Positions 25,001-34,768 of a DNA stretch of 64,000 nucleotides are shown here, piece by piece. Position 1 is the stretch's first letter. Each line of letters starts with the position of its first letter. Below the pieces are notes generated by a model. That model saw only the letters and a program-made list of their open reading frames with translations, did not search any database and was not told where the DNA came from. The position numbers and the translations under genes were made by a program. Origin of the DNA: Anseranas semipalmata (taxonomy: Eukaryota > Chordata > Aves > Anseriformes > Anseranatidae); assembly GCA_013399115.1 (NCBI GenBank), contig VXAA01006452.1:530201-594200 (forward strand), written 5' to 3'.

Positions 25001-27812
25001 TGGTTATTATTATTGTTACTGCTAATACTTTCTTACATAAAGTAATTTCTTCAGATCTCATTCGCGTTAGGAAGACCCCTTACACATATATATACTTCTA
25101 TGTGATCTTACACGCAAAATACGAACAATGAAGCACAACAGCACCTATATCCCAGTGTTTCACTTTGATGGATCATATGAAGAATGTACGATTCCTTGCT
25201 CGTTCCTGTCAGACCAGGCAATAACAGGACAGTAGGTCTAGTGCTGGCATCCGGATAATATAAGCTGTCATTATTATCAAACCAATCCAACGAAATCTGT
25301 CCTCCATCTGCTGTTCTAATGAGCTCACTGAAAGGCACATTTCAAGACAACAATGATTAGATTTAAAAATAAATGCATACTATTAAAAGTGCTTAAGCTG
25401 TAAAACTTACCATGGTATGAAATCTGGATCTTTTGTTACGTTTTAATACTCCAAGTACCACCTGAGTATGTTTGCACATTTACCATTCACAAAGAGCCAT
25501 ACCTCCAGTTGACATGTGTTCGCACAGTCAGCTCATGGCGCAATTCCAGTTTACAGTAAAGGAAGAGCTGGCCTTTCATCACTTGCTGCTGATGCACTGG
25601 AAGCTTGTAACTAATATGACTTTTGGCACTGCCTTCTGCTCTATGTGGGCTTGTGTACTGCAGTTTTCCTTTGGGTGGTCTGAGAACCTTCTGACAGTGC
25701 TTTGGCAATGTGTTCAACATCTATCACGTGTTTTTTCTCTTTACCCAAGGAATAAGCGTGTATAACGGATGGCACTTTGCTATGTTTTTAACACGTAGAA
25801 CACAGACAGACACTACCACATCTTTACAGCTTCAGTGAAGCCAGAATTTCACCCTTTATCTCCAAACTTTGCTAGCATGCACGCTTAAAACATACAGCTT
25901 AAGAATGCAACAAACGTGGTACTATCCCAAGAACCTAAGCATGCATTAAACAATGAGAGGAAAGTTTTAGTCTTTTTTTTTTTATAGAAACATACAGCAT
26001 CTTTCCTGTTCTCTGGCAATGAACCCATTGTATGAGAGAGTTGGTGTAGGAACTACCAAAATTTAAGTCTACTTTGCATTTGATTTTTCATTTGAAAGCA
26101 CAGTCTTGATAGCACCTACTCCAGATTTTAAAGCTCATCAGCCTTATTGGACTCATTAAGTTAGCTTTACCCTTTTTCAGTAATGGGCAGTAGATGCAAC
26201 GCTGGTGTGTACTGCCAGCACAATCTCAAATGGTGCAAATTAAGCATTACCCCACGGAACTACATTTCTTTCCTCACAAACCTTGAAATGGAGAGTATAC
26301 AAGAAGGGCTACAAAAAGTGGACAAGGCCACACCACTGAAATGTTTCCTAGTTACTAAAACTAAGGGAAGCTGCTAAATGCTAAATCTATTCTACCATGC
26401 AAACAGAGCTGAAACAACTTGTGCTGCGTCCAGGTTCCGGAGCATAAAAGTACTTCTCCATAGCTCTTGTGCCAAATGCCTCACTTGCCAGACTTAGTCT
26501 CACTTCTGTGTGAGAGAGATCAGCTGAGGACAAACGATACATATATTTTTTTTCGTCTTAGAATTTAGGCATCAAAGACCACAAGATAGACCTGACAGGT
26601 AAAAGTTACTCTGAAAATCCCAGGAGTTTTAGATATTCAAAACCAGGCTGAAAGTGGCCATGCTAGGGTTAAGGTTGAATATGCTGGCTGAATGGACAGA
26701 TAGACTGATAGCACAACCCTTCCAAAATGATGGCATTCAATCACCAGAACATTTGGCACACCAGATGACTGTGCTGCCACCCAGAGGGACTCAACAGGCT
26801 GGAGAAATGGGCTCACAGGAACCCTGTGACATTCAACAAAGGGACGCGCTAAGTCCTGCGCCTGGTGAGGAACAGCCCCAGGCACCAGGACATGCTGGGG
26901 CCACCCAGCTGGGAAGCAGCTCTGCAGAAAAGGACCTGGGGGTCCTGGTGGGCACCAAGTTGCACGTGAGCCAGCAGTGTGCCCTTGCAGCAAAGAAGGC
27001 TAGTGGTATTCTGGGCTGCATCAGGCAAAGCACTGCCAGCAGGTGCAGGGAGGTGATCCTTCCCCTCTGCTCAGTGCTGCTGAGGCCGCACCTGGAGTGC
27101 GGGATCCAGTTCTGGGCTGCCCAGTACAAGAGAAACCTGGGCACACTGGAGAGAGTCCAACATGGACTGGAGCACCTCTCCTGTAAGGAGAGGCTGAGAG
27201 AGCTGGGACTGTTCAGCCTGGAGAAGAGGAGGCTCAGGGGGATCTCATCAATGTCTACAAACACCTGAAGGGAGGGAGCAAGGAGGTCAGAGCCAGGCTG
27301 TTTCCAGCAGTGCCCGGTGCCAGGCCCAGAGGCAGTGGGCACAAGCTGGAGCCCAGGAGGCTCCCTCTNATCAGTTCCTATATTGCCACCAGTATTTCAG
27401 TGCTCCCTGTATCGCCATCAGCATTTCAGCATAGCTCCTTGAGCTATAATAAGGCCACCTGGGAGACCTTTTAAACCTTCTGCATATTGAATCCAGCACA
27501 GAAATGGTTCCAAGCCTTGGACGGAGTCGTAAAGATGGGCATAAAGCAAATATACGGGCACAAGCTTGAGCAATGACAGTAGCTGTGACACCGAGTAAGG
27601 CTACCACTGGCTACAGAATCAATCGCTTTCCAGAAGAAAGGCACTTACTTTCTGTACTGTACTTGGGGTCTAGAAGTTATAAAGGGACGCAGGAGTGTCT
27701 GCACCCGACCTTCCCAGCACCAAATCGTAGGATAGTAAGTTTCTGTCACAACAGGGCAATATTCCTCGAGAAAGCGGCAGAAACGTTCGTTGCTGGCCAC
27801 CAGCTGGGGTTT
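6868..27812 (-). CDS. ABHD3: ABHD3, alpha/beta-hydrolase phospholipase (exons 2-9; exon 1 missing)
   Basis: ABHD3 is a single-pass membrane serine hydrolase. In mammals it cleaves phosphatidylcholines with medium-length (C14) or oxidatively truncated acyl chains. Eight exons were placed by reading conserved protein on the minus strand: 27649-27812, 25145-25327, 23505-23550, 20567-20679, 16231-16404, 15514-15562, 15264-15429 and 6868-7046. Their phases all fit and give 1074 coding bases, 357 residues plus stop, against about 409 residues for the human protein. The shortfall is exon 1, which carries the start and the membrane anchor. The catalytic triad is visible: the serine in GVSMGG, the aspartate in NSMDDVFSP and the histidine in GGHIGF. 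All splice sites are GT/AG; the exon 3 donor is weak. I see no frameshift or premature stop. MIB1 lies upstream in divergent orientation, as in mammals. Confidence 0.96.
7560..7790. repeat. Possible ancient interspersed repeat, unassigned
   Basis: Two phrases here recur in old amniote repeats: 'cttgccctgaggaactcatc' followed by 'atctaaatag', and a later 'gcacaaggacacagaaatct'. The layout resembles the 3' part of old MIR or L3/CR1-type elements. The match is from memory of the general pattern only; the family and strand are not assigned. Confidence 0.25.
8689..8933 (-). CDS. Unidentified terminal exon candidate, transmembrane segment plus cytoplasmic tail
   Basis: On the minus strand a good acceptor, TGTTTGCTGCAG, is followed by an open frame of 80 codons. 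It starts [20 protein letters not shown], a hydrophobic segment of about 18 residues with a lysine and an aspartate inside, followed by the basic stop-transfer RNRRR. A hydrophilic tail of about 57 residues contains NDYSRIM and ends in MYKG. The stop is TAA. An AATAAA lies about 127 bases downstream at 8562-8557, as expected for a last exon. A lysine in the membrane segment would suit a receptor that pairs with a signalling adaptor, but I do not recognise the protein. I found no convincing partner exons upstream, only a signal-peptide-like frame on the same strand at 12522-12340. It may be a chance frame or a relic. Confidence 0.3.
12963..13196 (-). mobile_element. CR1 LINE 3' fragment
   Basis: Read on the plus strand this is the familiar CR1 untranslated region in reverse: 'gtggaagggacctcc', 'gagatcacccagtccacccc', 'tgctcaagcagggtcagata', 'aacctctctgggcaacctgc'. 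The element is therefore on the minus strand with its 3' end at the low coordinate, sense to ABHD3 in intron 8. It is 5'-truncated and moderately diverged. Confidence 0.88.
15264..15429 (-). CDS. ABHD3: ABHD3 exon 8 (catalytic aspartate)
   Basis: Reads [18 protein letters not shown], then [12 protein letters not shown], then [18 protein letters not shown]. The aspartate of the triad lies in NSMDDVF. The exon has 55 codons plus one base, with acceptor CTTCAG and donor GTAAGT. The final G joins CT of exon 9 to make alanine, as in the human SHAIPIE junction. Confidence 0.96.
15430..15513 (-). other. ABHD3: ABHD3 intron 7 (84 bases)
   Basis: Very short intron between exons 7 and 8, with GTATGT donor and CTTCAG acceptor. 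It is near the lower size limit for efficient vertebrate splicing. Confidence 0.93.
15514..15562 (-). CDS. ABHD3: ABHD3 exon 7
   Basis: A 49-base exon reading [16 protein letters not shown] after one base that completes the arginine codon started in exon 6. Acceptor TAG, donor GTATGT. The human counterpart is HRHMFVKQVDMDHVMK. Confidence 0.94.
15563..16230 (-). other. ABHD3: ABHD3 intron 6
   Basis: A 668-base AT-rich intron with GTGAGT donor. It contains a short TATA-rich tract near 15911-15935 and nothing else I can identify. Confidence 0.9.
16231..16404 (-). CDS. ABHD3: ABHD3 exon 6
   Basis: Reads [20 protein letters not shown], then [18 protein letters not shown], then [19 protein letters not shown]. 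It follows the nucleophile elbow directly. One leading base completes the glycine of GVSMGG, and two trailing bases begin an arginine. Donor GTGAGT, acceptor TTGTAG. Fifty-seven full codons, closely matching the human exon. Confidence 0.96.
18105..19650 (+). mobile_element. Old CR1 LINE copy, reverse-transcriptase region, with an inverted internal block
   Basis: Broken CR1 ORF2 coding sequence can be followed on the plus strand. First comes an 'AGCAAGGGAT...' stretch with 'acaacaagaagggcttct'. Further on are [10 protein letters not shown] near 18780, [16 protein letters not shown] near 18970 (the reverse-transcriptase motif with its first aspartate), [16 protein letters not shown] near 19150 and [17 protein letters not shown] near 19310. 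The normal FADD-containing stretch is not recognisable. Many frameshifts and stops show a long-dead copy. The block 18235-18425 is inverted relative to the rest. The element is antisense to ABHD3. Confidence 0.88.
18235..18425 (-). repeat. Inverted CR1 block similar to 18765-18905
   Basis: On the minus strand this block reads [20 protein letters not shown]. On the plus strand 18777 onward reads [20 protein letters not shown]. The two nucleotide stretches are roughly three-quarters identical over more than 100 bases by eye. The sequence on either side (before 18225 and after 18425) appears to be consecutive plus-strand CR1, so the block interrupts it. Confidence 0.7.
20567..20679 (-). CDS. ABHD3: ABHD3 exon 5 (catalytic serine)
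   Basis: Reads [20 protein letters not shown], then [17 protein letters not shown] and two bases of the next glycine. GVSMGG is the nucleophile elbow with the catalytic serine. Acceptor TTACAG, donor GTAAGG. Thirty-seven codons plus two bases. The human exon differs at only a few positions. Confidence 0.96.
20680..23504 (-). other. ABHD3: ABHD3 intron 4 (2.8 kb, AT-rich)
   Basis: No LINE or coding sequence seen. From about 21,600 to 23,100 the intron is unusually AT-rich, with repeated TAATTA and ATTAAT cores, which could be either plain AT-rich intron or a conserved regulatory block. Confidence 0.85.
23505..23550 (-). CDS. ABHD3: ABHD3 exon 4
   Basis: A 46-base exon reading [15 protein letters not shown] after one base that completes arginine. 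Acceptor TTTTAG, donor GTAAGG. It matches the human [15 protein letters not shown]. Confidence 0.95.
23551..25144 (-). other. ABHD3: ABHD3 intron 3
   Basis: A 1.6-kb intron that starts with the unusual donor GTGCTG. A slightly GC-richer patch lies at 23750-23900. No repeat or exon recognised. Confidence 0.85.
25145..25327 (-). CDS. ABHD3: ABHD3 exon 3
   Basis: Reads [20 protein letters not shown], then [18 protein letters not shown], then [16 protein letters not shown], and ends with AG of an arginine codon. LLLPGLTG is the oxyanion-hole region at the start of the hydrolase fold. Acceptor TTTCAG. The donor is TAG followed by GTGCTG, which matches consensus poorly, but it is the only site that keeps the conserved GYRCVVF junction. 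Confidence 0.95.
26766..27368 (+). mobile_element. Young CR1 LINE fragment, 3' end cut at an N
   Basis: CR1 ORF2 carboxy-terminal sequence on the plus strand: [20 protein letters not shown], then [18 protein letters not shown], then [16 protein letters not shown]. From about 26917 on it is almost identical to the minus-strand copy at 33793-34496. That copy continues about 200 bases further to the terminal octamers, whereas this one ends in CTCCCTCT immediately before the single N at 27369. The element is antisense to ABHD3. Confidence 0.93.
27369..27369. other. Single undetermined base
   Basis: A lone N marks the point where CR1 sequence stops and unrelated sequence begins. It may be a collapsed gap or join rather than one unread base. 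Confidence 0.95.
27377..27437. repeat. Two diverged tandem units of about 30 bases
   Basis: Unit 27377-27405 contains TATTGCCACCAGTATTTCAG and unit 27406-27437 contains TATCGCCATCAGCATTTCAG. The two copies differ at a few positions and by a short insertion. Confidence 0.7.
27649..27812 (-). CDS. ABHD3: ABHD3 exon 2
   Basis: Reads [20 protein letters not shown], then [16 protein letters not shown], then [18 protein letters not shown] and AA of an asparagine codon. Acceptor TTCCTAG, donor GTAAGT. Fifty-four codons plus two bases. It corresponds to the human segment that begins KKPQLV just after the membrane anchor. Confidence 0.95.
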
Positions 27813-28957
27813 CTAGGAAGAGAGACTGAAGTCAGGCATGGGCATTCATAGAAAAAAAATAACAAAAGCCTGTTTAAATCCTCTCCCAGAAGACTGATTT
27901 CTTTAATATATTTACTTATAAGGCTTTTTCCTTTCATGGTAAAGAGAGAAGTAAACAAAAAACAAATGAAATACCCAAATGCCCAACGGAAAAATGAAAG
28001 CCACTAAACATTATGGATTCCCAACTTATTTCTAATAATACATTATTCCAGCTCTACTTTTACCAGCATCGTACCTTTCACTGAAGAATCAAAAACACAC
28101 TATACCACAGCAAGTGAGAAAGATTTTGCTGTGTGTATTTTCTTGCACCACGCAGAAACGAAGCTTACCCAGTGTACTCGGACTGCACACTTGCAATACC
28201 TATTTTAACCTGGTAGGACACTCCTTCTCCCATCTCACACCACAGCGCACAACTGCATAGGTTACTTGCCTCTAATAATGCTCTGCATACAGATATTTTT
28301 CTCACAGCCTACATCTGTATACCAATTAATGTGGAAATCATCATGTACCAAATGGCTCACATTTTAGCAACCGCGTTTCTTAAACTTCTTTACACGGACT
28401 CTCCAACAGGACACTGACAGAAGACTGAAGAAAACTGTTACGCATACACAGCAGCAGTAGCATGTCCTCCTGACCCTTCATTTTCCTTCTCTGACAAAAA
28501 TAAAGCATCCTTTTTCCGAGGAAGACGAAGGCTATGTTCTCAGCAATTCTGTGGAGGCTTGTGGCAACGTGCAAGCCTGTGACAGCCATGAATCTTTGCA
28601 CGCGCGTTACTTTCCGTCGATTAAGCGCTCAACGAGGCACTCTCCCTATTGCTCCAGGGGGCCACTTTAGATCGGATCGGGCTCGCTGCACCCAAATGAA
28701 CTGTGAACGCTTCGTTTCCTCCCGAAACCACTCCCGACCAGAAGATGCACGGGAGCGCCCGAGCCCCACACACCCGGCGACAGCAAGCCCAAGGGTATTT
28801 AACGCGGCACAGAGGGCAGCCGCAAGGGCAGCGAAGTACCTCGTTACCCGCCCCCGGGCGAAGCCCCTTCCCCTCCGGGCGGCTACGGGGCACCGCCAAA
28901 CCGCGCCGACCGGGCAAGGGCAGCGCAGGAACCGCCTCGGCCCGCTCCCCCGGGGGC
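27813..28957 (-). other. ABHD3: 3' part of ABHD3 intron 1 and right rim of CpG island
   Basis: AT-rich sequence up to about 28,550, then rising GC and CpG content toward the gap. ABHD3 exon 1 is not readable here, so intron 1 must begin inside or beyond the gap. Confidence 0.7.
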
Positions 28958-29780
28958 NNNNNNNNNNNNNNNNNNNNNNNNNNNNNNNNNNNNNNNNNNN
29001 NNNNNNNNNNNNNNNNNNNNNNNNNNNNNNNNNNNNNNNNNNNNNNNNNNNNNNNNNNNNNNNNNNNNNNNNNNNNNNNNNNNNNNNNNNNNNNNNNNNN
29101 NNNNNNNNNNNNNNNNNNNNNNNNNNNNNNNNNNNNNNNNNNNNNNNNNNNNNNNNNNNNNNNNNNNNNNNNNNNNNNNNNNNNNNNNNNNNNNNNNNNN
29201 NNNNNNNNNNNNNNNNNNNNNNNNNNNNNNNNNNNNNNNNNNNNNNNNNNNNNNNNNNNNNNNNNNNNNNNNNNNNNNNNNNNNNNNNNNNNNNNNNNNN
29301 NNNNNNNNNNNNNNNNNNNNNNNNNNNNNNNNNNNNNNNNNNNNNNNNNNNNNNNNNNNNNNNNNNNNNNNNNNNNNNNNNNNNNNNNNNNNNNNNNNNN
29401 NNNNNNNNNNNNNNNNNNNNNNNNNNNNNNNNNNNNNNNNNNNNNNNNNNNNNNNNNNNNNNNNNNNNNNNNNNNNNNNNNNNNNNCGCTCCGGAGGGGG
29501 GCCAGGGGCGGCGGGCCGGGGCAGGAACGAGGGGCAGCGACGGGAGAGGCCGCGGGGTGCCCTCAGCCTCGCCTGGCCCCGCTTCGGGCGGGCCGGCCCG
29601 GGGCCGTGGTGGGCCGGGGTGCCGTCGGGAACCGTGAGGAGCAGCCGGCGCAAACGCGTGAGAGCTCGGTGACTCCCGGGGAGGCGGCGTTTCCCCCGTC
29701 CACACGCTGTTATTTTGACAGGACGAGAGTCCGCAAGCACGCGGGAGGGAGAGGGGACGCTGGGGACTTCCAGGTGCAGC
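28560..29780. promoter_or_regulatory. ABHD3: CpG island, probable ABHD3 promoter, with gap
   Basis: Both sides of the gap are dense in CpG over several hundred bases, and the island sits just upstream of ABHD3 exon 2 on the minus strand. A housekeeping-type promoter with ABHD3 exon 1 is the simplest reading. Long open frames across this region exist only because of GC content and unread bases. Confidence 0.75.
28958..29486. other. Assembly gap (529 N), probable place of ABHD3 exon 1
   Basis: Undetermined bases in the middle of the CpG island. The roughly 52-54 missing amino-terminal residues of ABHD3, including the signal-anchor segment, were found nowhere else in the window. Confidence 0.97.
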
Positions 29781-30300
29781 ACTGGTTCATCAACAAGAGC
29801 TGAAGAAGTATTTTAAGTGAGACTGAAGAGTGCAGCGGCTTTTCCACTTCCCACTTTCATTACGAGGCGTTAGTGAAGATCAGAGAGAGTAGATGTAGTC
29901 TCTGACTCCCCAGAGAATTTCTGCCTGCTCCTCTACCAGCAGCATGGATTGCTGCATTGAGGCCCTCACGCGTTTGCTAGCTCTGATGCTTCCCTCTTCA
30001 GCTAAAATAGCACAGCGTCTGCGTTTTTCCTTGGCAGAGGCATAGGAGTGCAGCTGATCATACAAACGTCCCGGAGCTGAGCATCTGCTATTTGAGATGC
30101 GTGTACACACCGCAGGACACAGGAGTACTTTCATGCTCCTTATCTTATGGCTCAGCTCCATGAACTGTGGGGAAAAGACAGGCTTTGCTTGTTGAGACTC
30201 TTCCTTGCAAGGAAAATTTAATTGTTCGCTTTCACTGCTTAACTTAACTTATCCGCGTTTTCTTGCTGTACCCAATTTTTAACATCTAATTGAACTGGGA

Positions 30301-30344
30301 ACCACCACCACCACCACAACAACAAAACCACCACCAACAAAACA
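30301..30344. repeat. (ACC)n/(AAC)n simple repeat
   Basis: Runs of ACC and AAC triplets mixed with short A tracts. Confidence 0.9.
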
Positions 30345-33300
30345 TGTATAAGCAGAATATGACATGTGGCCTGTTTCAGTTGCTTCTCCTTACTCAAACA
30401 GATCTTACAGAGAGGTGCGGCTCTGACAGAATTTGAAAGCATTTCTGGGCCCAACTTGCTCACCATGAAATGGTGATGGCAAGCTCCTTACTATCTTGGA
30501 TATAGGGCCACAGAGCTTAACTTAGGGAAATACTGAAAGGACTCCAGCTTTCTGTGATGTAAAGTGCTACCATGTTCCAACTGTGAGGTCAAACATGCTG
30601 CTTTGGTGCTGCAACAGTGGATTCCAGTCCTGGTTTGACAACTATCATAAAAACCCATTGTAACATCTAAAGATTTTGCAGTCAAATGGTTGTTTCTGAT
30701 TGCAGTGCTAATTGGGATATGGTATTTGGAAAAGTCAAATACGTTTTACCGTTCAGTCTGATAAGCAGAAATCTTGTCTTCATTTCTTTTTTCCAAGTAA
30801 AAGAGGTTTCTACAACTTAAGATTTTTTCACTGAAAAATTTGAATGATACAAATATGCAAATTAATTTATATTGTATTAACAAAGGTAAACTACTACAAT
30901 TGTATTGCCATGCTCTGAAGAAATTTAAAAATACCTACTCTTCCTATCCTATTAGCTGTCTGAAGTTTCCAGAGACATGGGGGCAGAGCTACTGCAGCAG
31001 TTGAAAGGAGTATGGGAATTAGGAAGGGGAAGGTAGGAAGGATCTGGGTTTTGCTTGTTTTCCCTGCAGCTGTTACGGAAAAAAGGAATGGAATGGCTGG
31101 AAAACCTTTTGTCGCCAACACTGCACTTTCTCTGCTTCTGCTGATGCAGAATAGCCATCCTGGGTCCTGACTTTCTGGGAATGTTATGTTGTACACTCCA
31201 GATAAATGTACTTACTGTGAAGGAACAGTGGTGTGAGCAGCTGGACTAGAGAGCTTGATTCTGACAGCATGTTGACTTCATTAACACGGTGAATTTAGGA
31301 ACCTTTGGAGATAGTAATTTGGCTGAACTGAGGACTAAACTTCAGGATGCATAGGAACCTGCTACTTCTGAAGAAGGAAAGTGGTTGCTGCTTGCAGCAG
31401 ACAGTTCTCCCACATTCAAGTTCTATACCCATTAAGTTGAACAACCCTTGAGTCACCTAAAAACTAAAGAAAAAGCCCAAACAGTTGAGAAAGCCTCAGA
31501 GTTTTAAATTTGAGGTTTTGTTTGTTTATGTTCTTTTAACATTAGTTTAACTTTACCAGTCATCAAGCAAAATTGGAAAAATATCTTTGTGTCAGCCTGA
31601 CCTATCTTGGGAATACATGAAAAGCCCCCAGTCCACGCATGATACATTGGAAAAGTTTTCTATCAACGCAAGGAAGAGGGCACTCACTGTTCCTGATATT
31701 TATTGTCAGCAGGGGAATGGAAGAACAAAAATGCATTCGAAAAGTTCAGGTCAGCATTTCTCAAGCCTTCTTCATGCATATCACAGGTTTTTCTTTCCTT
31801 AAAGTGTGAATTAAGTAGGGAATTAAGTCCATGTAAATGTTCTATGTTGCAGACTGTTCAAATTTTGAAGGTAATAGCCAGAGTGTGTTTATGTTTGTAC
31901 TCTTGGTGTTCAAGACAAAAAAAAAAATCAATGATTGTAGCACAAGGAATATCTGTTTCTGTTTGCCCCTTTCTTGAGCTTTGCTGCTTTGACTGTAATC
32001 TCCACTTTCTCATGCTTCCATATCTTCTTCTGCCATGCTGCTTCTCTTCACCCCCTTAGGGAATATTCCTCAGCCCTTTCTAGCCGTAAAGTTGGAAGAA
32101 ACATAGGATTCAAAAGGAATGCTATGTTTTGTATCATTTGATTCAACTTTCTATTAACAATATTTCCTTCAATTAAAATGTGAGAATTTCAGTTCAGCAG
32201 GCATAGCAGGTATCCTGAGCACAAACGCAGCCACATAATTTAGCATTGTTTCACTCTCAGTTTAGGTGGTTGAAGATACCATCAACAGCTATTGCTACAT
32301 GAAGGCTGCCCAATATTCTTCTCCCTTGGAAGGACTCTTGTGGGATCTCGTCTTCATGAAACCAATTCCCTGCATTTGGATACAGCTGACAAACTGCTAA
32401 ACACAAGTCCGTGGTCAACAGAGGACCACACCAATTTGACCCATCGCCGTTTAGATAACGGTGATGAAACTTTGTTTTGTGTCATCTAAATTGTTCACAG
32501 AAGAGTTAAAATACAGGTTAAAATTCTGTGAGATATAGCTGAGTATAATTCTCAGAAATATGAATTAACTTAAAAATTGATTGTTTTGTTCAGAAACCAA
32601 TGATGAGAATCCATGGCATGCTGAAAACTGAGAATATGAGACAGTATAAAATAAATTGAATTCAGTGTAAGGTGAGCAAATACTGAGATTACATTTTTCT
32701 TAATCAAATTAATTTTTTTCATTAAAAATGTTACCAGAAGCTGCTACAGAACTTGAGAATTTTCCTAAGAGTGCAGTAGAGTTACGTGTTGAATCTAGGT
32801 TAAATTTCCTCCTGGCTCCAAGGAATCTTTTCTGTAGCTTAAAGTGAAACATTTTCATTTTTATTTACCTATTTTAATTCCTTTATAAACACTTCAAAAT
32901 GGATAAAAACTCGTATCTTTTATTTCAAACCCCAAATCAAAGCATTTTAGAATGCTTTACAGTATGTGAAAGAATAATACTGCCATATGCATTCGGTAAA
33001 CTCTTGTTCTGCCCACATCAATAGTATAGTTCTAGCTGAATTCAGTGGAGTCAGAAATATATCCAACGACTCCTTTTAGGCAATTTCTTAGATTTTTCTT
33101 TAGCATGTTAATAGTTAAAGTTATTTATTAGCATTAGACATAATCTTAAATGAGATATATATTAAAAATATTTTCTTTATGCAAAGTATATAGTCTTGTT
33201 TAGCAACAGGCAAAAATTTTTTGTATTTTTTGCAAATTTCTAGCTGTATTTTTATTAAATACAGATTTCAACAAGTCTGTCAGAGTGTACTGGAGATCTC

Positions 33301-33792
33301 ACTTATTAGAATTTAGGATTACATTATGTTGTGACTGGGACTTTTTTTCTGACAAAACATACAGTGTTTAGATTCTGCTTGAGTTACTCAGTGTTTGTTA
33401 CTGCTTTAGCAGAGAATTAAAATTAAACCTAGATATTACTCAGTGCTTAAATCATTTTTTCAGGCATTATGTAGTGCATATTGAGCGCCTTCATAATAAA
33501 AGGACCTGTACTATATGTTTGACAAAGCATTTGGTTAGTTCCATTGATCTTAACAAAAATTGCCAAGCACGTAAAATAGGAACATTCTTAAAATATCTTG
33601 ATAACCCATGAAGACAGTTTATTTTCCTGTCAGTGTAAAAGTAGGACCTGGCTACTTCTGATTACATCTGAGAATTTCGAGTAATTACTGATAGAATCTT
33701 TAAAATCAGGAAATGTAATACAACAAATAAATGAATCCTTCCTTCCTATACATCATCCAATTTAACAATTATCTACGAATAAAACAACAATA

Positions 33793-34496
33793 TCACAGAA
33801 TCACAGAAGAGTTGAGGCTGGAAAGGACCTCTGGAGGGCACCTGCTCCAACCCCTGCTCCAGCAGGGCCACCCGGAGCAGGGTGCCCAGCACCACGTCCA
33901 GGCACTGCTGAAGATCTCCAAGGAGGAGACCCCACAGCCTCTCTGGGCAGCCTGTGCCAGGGCTCGGTCACCCGCACGGCACAGCAGTGCTGCTTGGTGC
34001 TCAGAGGGAGCCTCCTGGGCTCCAGCTTGTGCCCACTGCCTCTGGGCCTGGCACCGGGCACTGCTGGAAACAGCCTGGCTCTGTCCTCTTTGCTCCCTCC
34101 CTTCAGGTGTCTGTAGACACTGATGAGATCCCCCTGAGCCTCCCCTTCTGCAGGCTGACCAGGCCCAGCTCTCCCAGCCTCTCCTCACAGAGAGGTGCTC
34201 CAGGCCCTTCACCATCGCTGTGGCCCTTTGCTGAACTCTCTCCAATGTGCCCAGGTCCCTCTTGTGCTGGGGAGCCCAGAACTGGATCCCGCACTCCAGG
34301 TGCGGCCTCAGCAGCACTGAGCAGAGGGGAAGGATCACCTCCCTGCACCTGCTGGCAATGCTTTGCCTGATGCAGCCCAGAATACCACTAGCCTTCTTTG
34401 CTGCAAGGGCACACTGCTGGCTCACGTGCAACTCGGTGCCCACCAGGACCCCCAGGTCCTTTTCTGCAGAGCTGCTTCCCAGCTGGGCAGCCCGCA
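33793..34496 (-). mobile_element. Young CR1 LINE, 5'-truncated, intact 3' end
   Basis: The minus strand reads the CR1 ORF2 end, [20 protein letters not shown] and [20 protein letters not shown], followed by the 3' untranslated region. It ends in two TTCTGTGA octamers at 33808-33793, the hallmark CR1 terminus. The 5' break is near 34496. The coding frame is nearly intact here, and the copy is very similar to 26917-27368, so this is a recent subfamily. Confidence 0.95.
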
Positions 34497-34747
34497 ACTG
34501 GAGTCTAAACATTTGGAAATGTCGGCTAGGTATACATCCTTTAACCCTCTGAGGTACGCTGAAGTAGGAGAACTTGTGTAGATGTGCAAACAGAAGTACG
34601 TGGTACTGTAGTGTGTATGCCCTTTTCAGGTATGTTGTTTTCTCTCCACTCAAAGTAATTCAGCCTAGTAAAACTTAAAACCTTAACCAAGGGAGAAGAT
34701 TACAGGATGTCCTTTCAGGGAAAGATACTCTTCTTTACCCTAGAATG

Positions 34748-34768
34748 TTTTTTTTTTTTTTTTTTTTT
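34748..34768. repeat. Poly(T) tract
   Basis: Twenty-one consecutive T followed by CAG. Confidence 0.95.

Larger units (their letters stand above)
25328..27648 (-). other. ABHD3: ABHD3 intron 2 (2.3 kb)
   Basis: Holds a young CR1 fragment on the plus strand (26766-27368) that stops at a single N, followed by two tandem units of about 30 bases. The remainder shows nothing recognisable. Confidence 0.85.

Noticed and set aside
29880..30161. 93-codon minus-strand frame beside the ABHD3 island
   Set aside because: Charged, helix-like but matches nothing known, and no transcript signals were evident.
33793..34653. 286-codon minus-strand frame
   Set aside because: It is the CR1 ORF2 carboxy end read on through its untranslated region; a mobile element, not a host gene.
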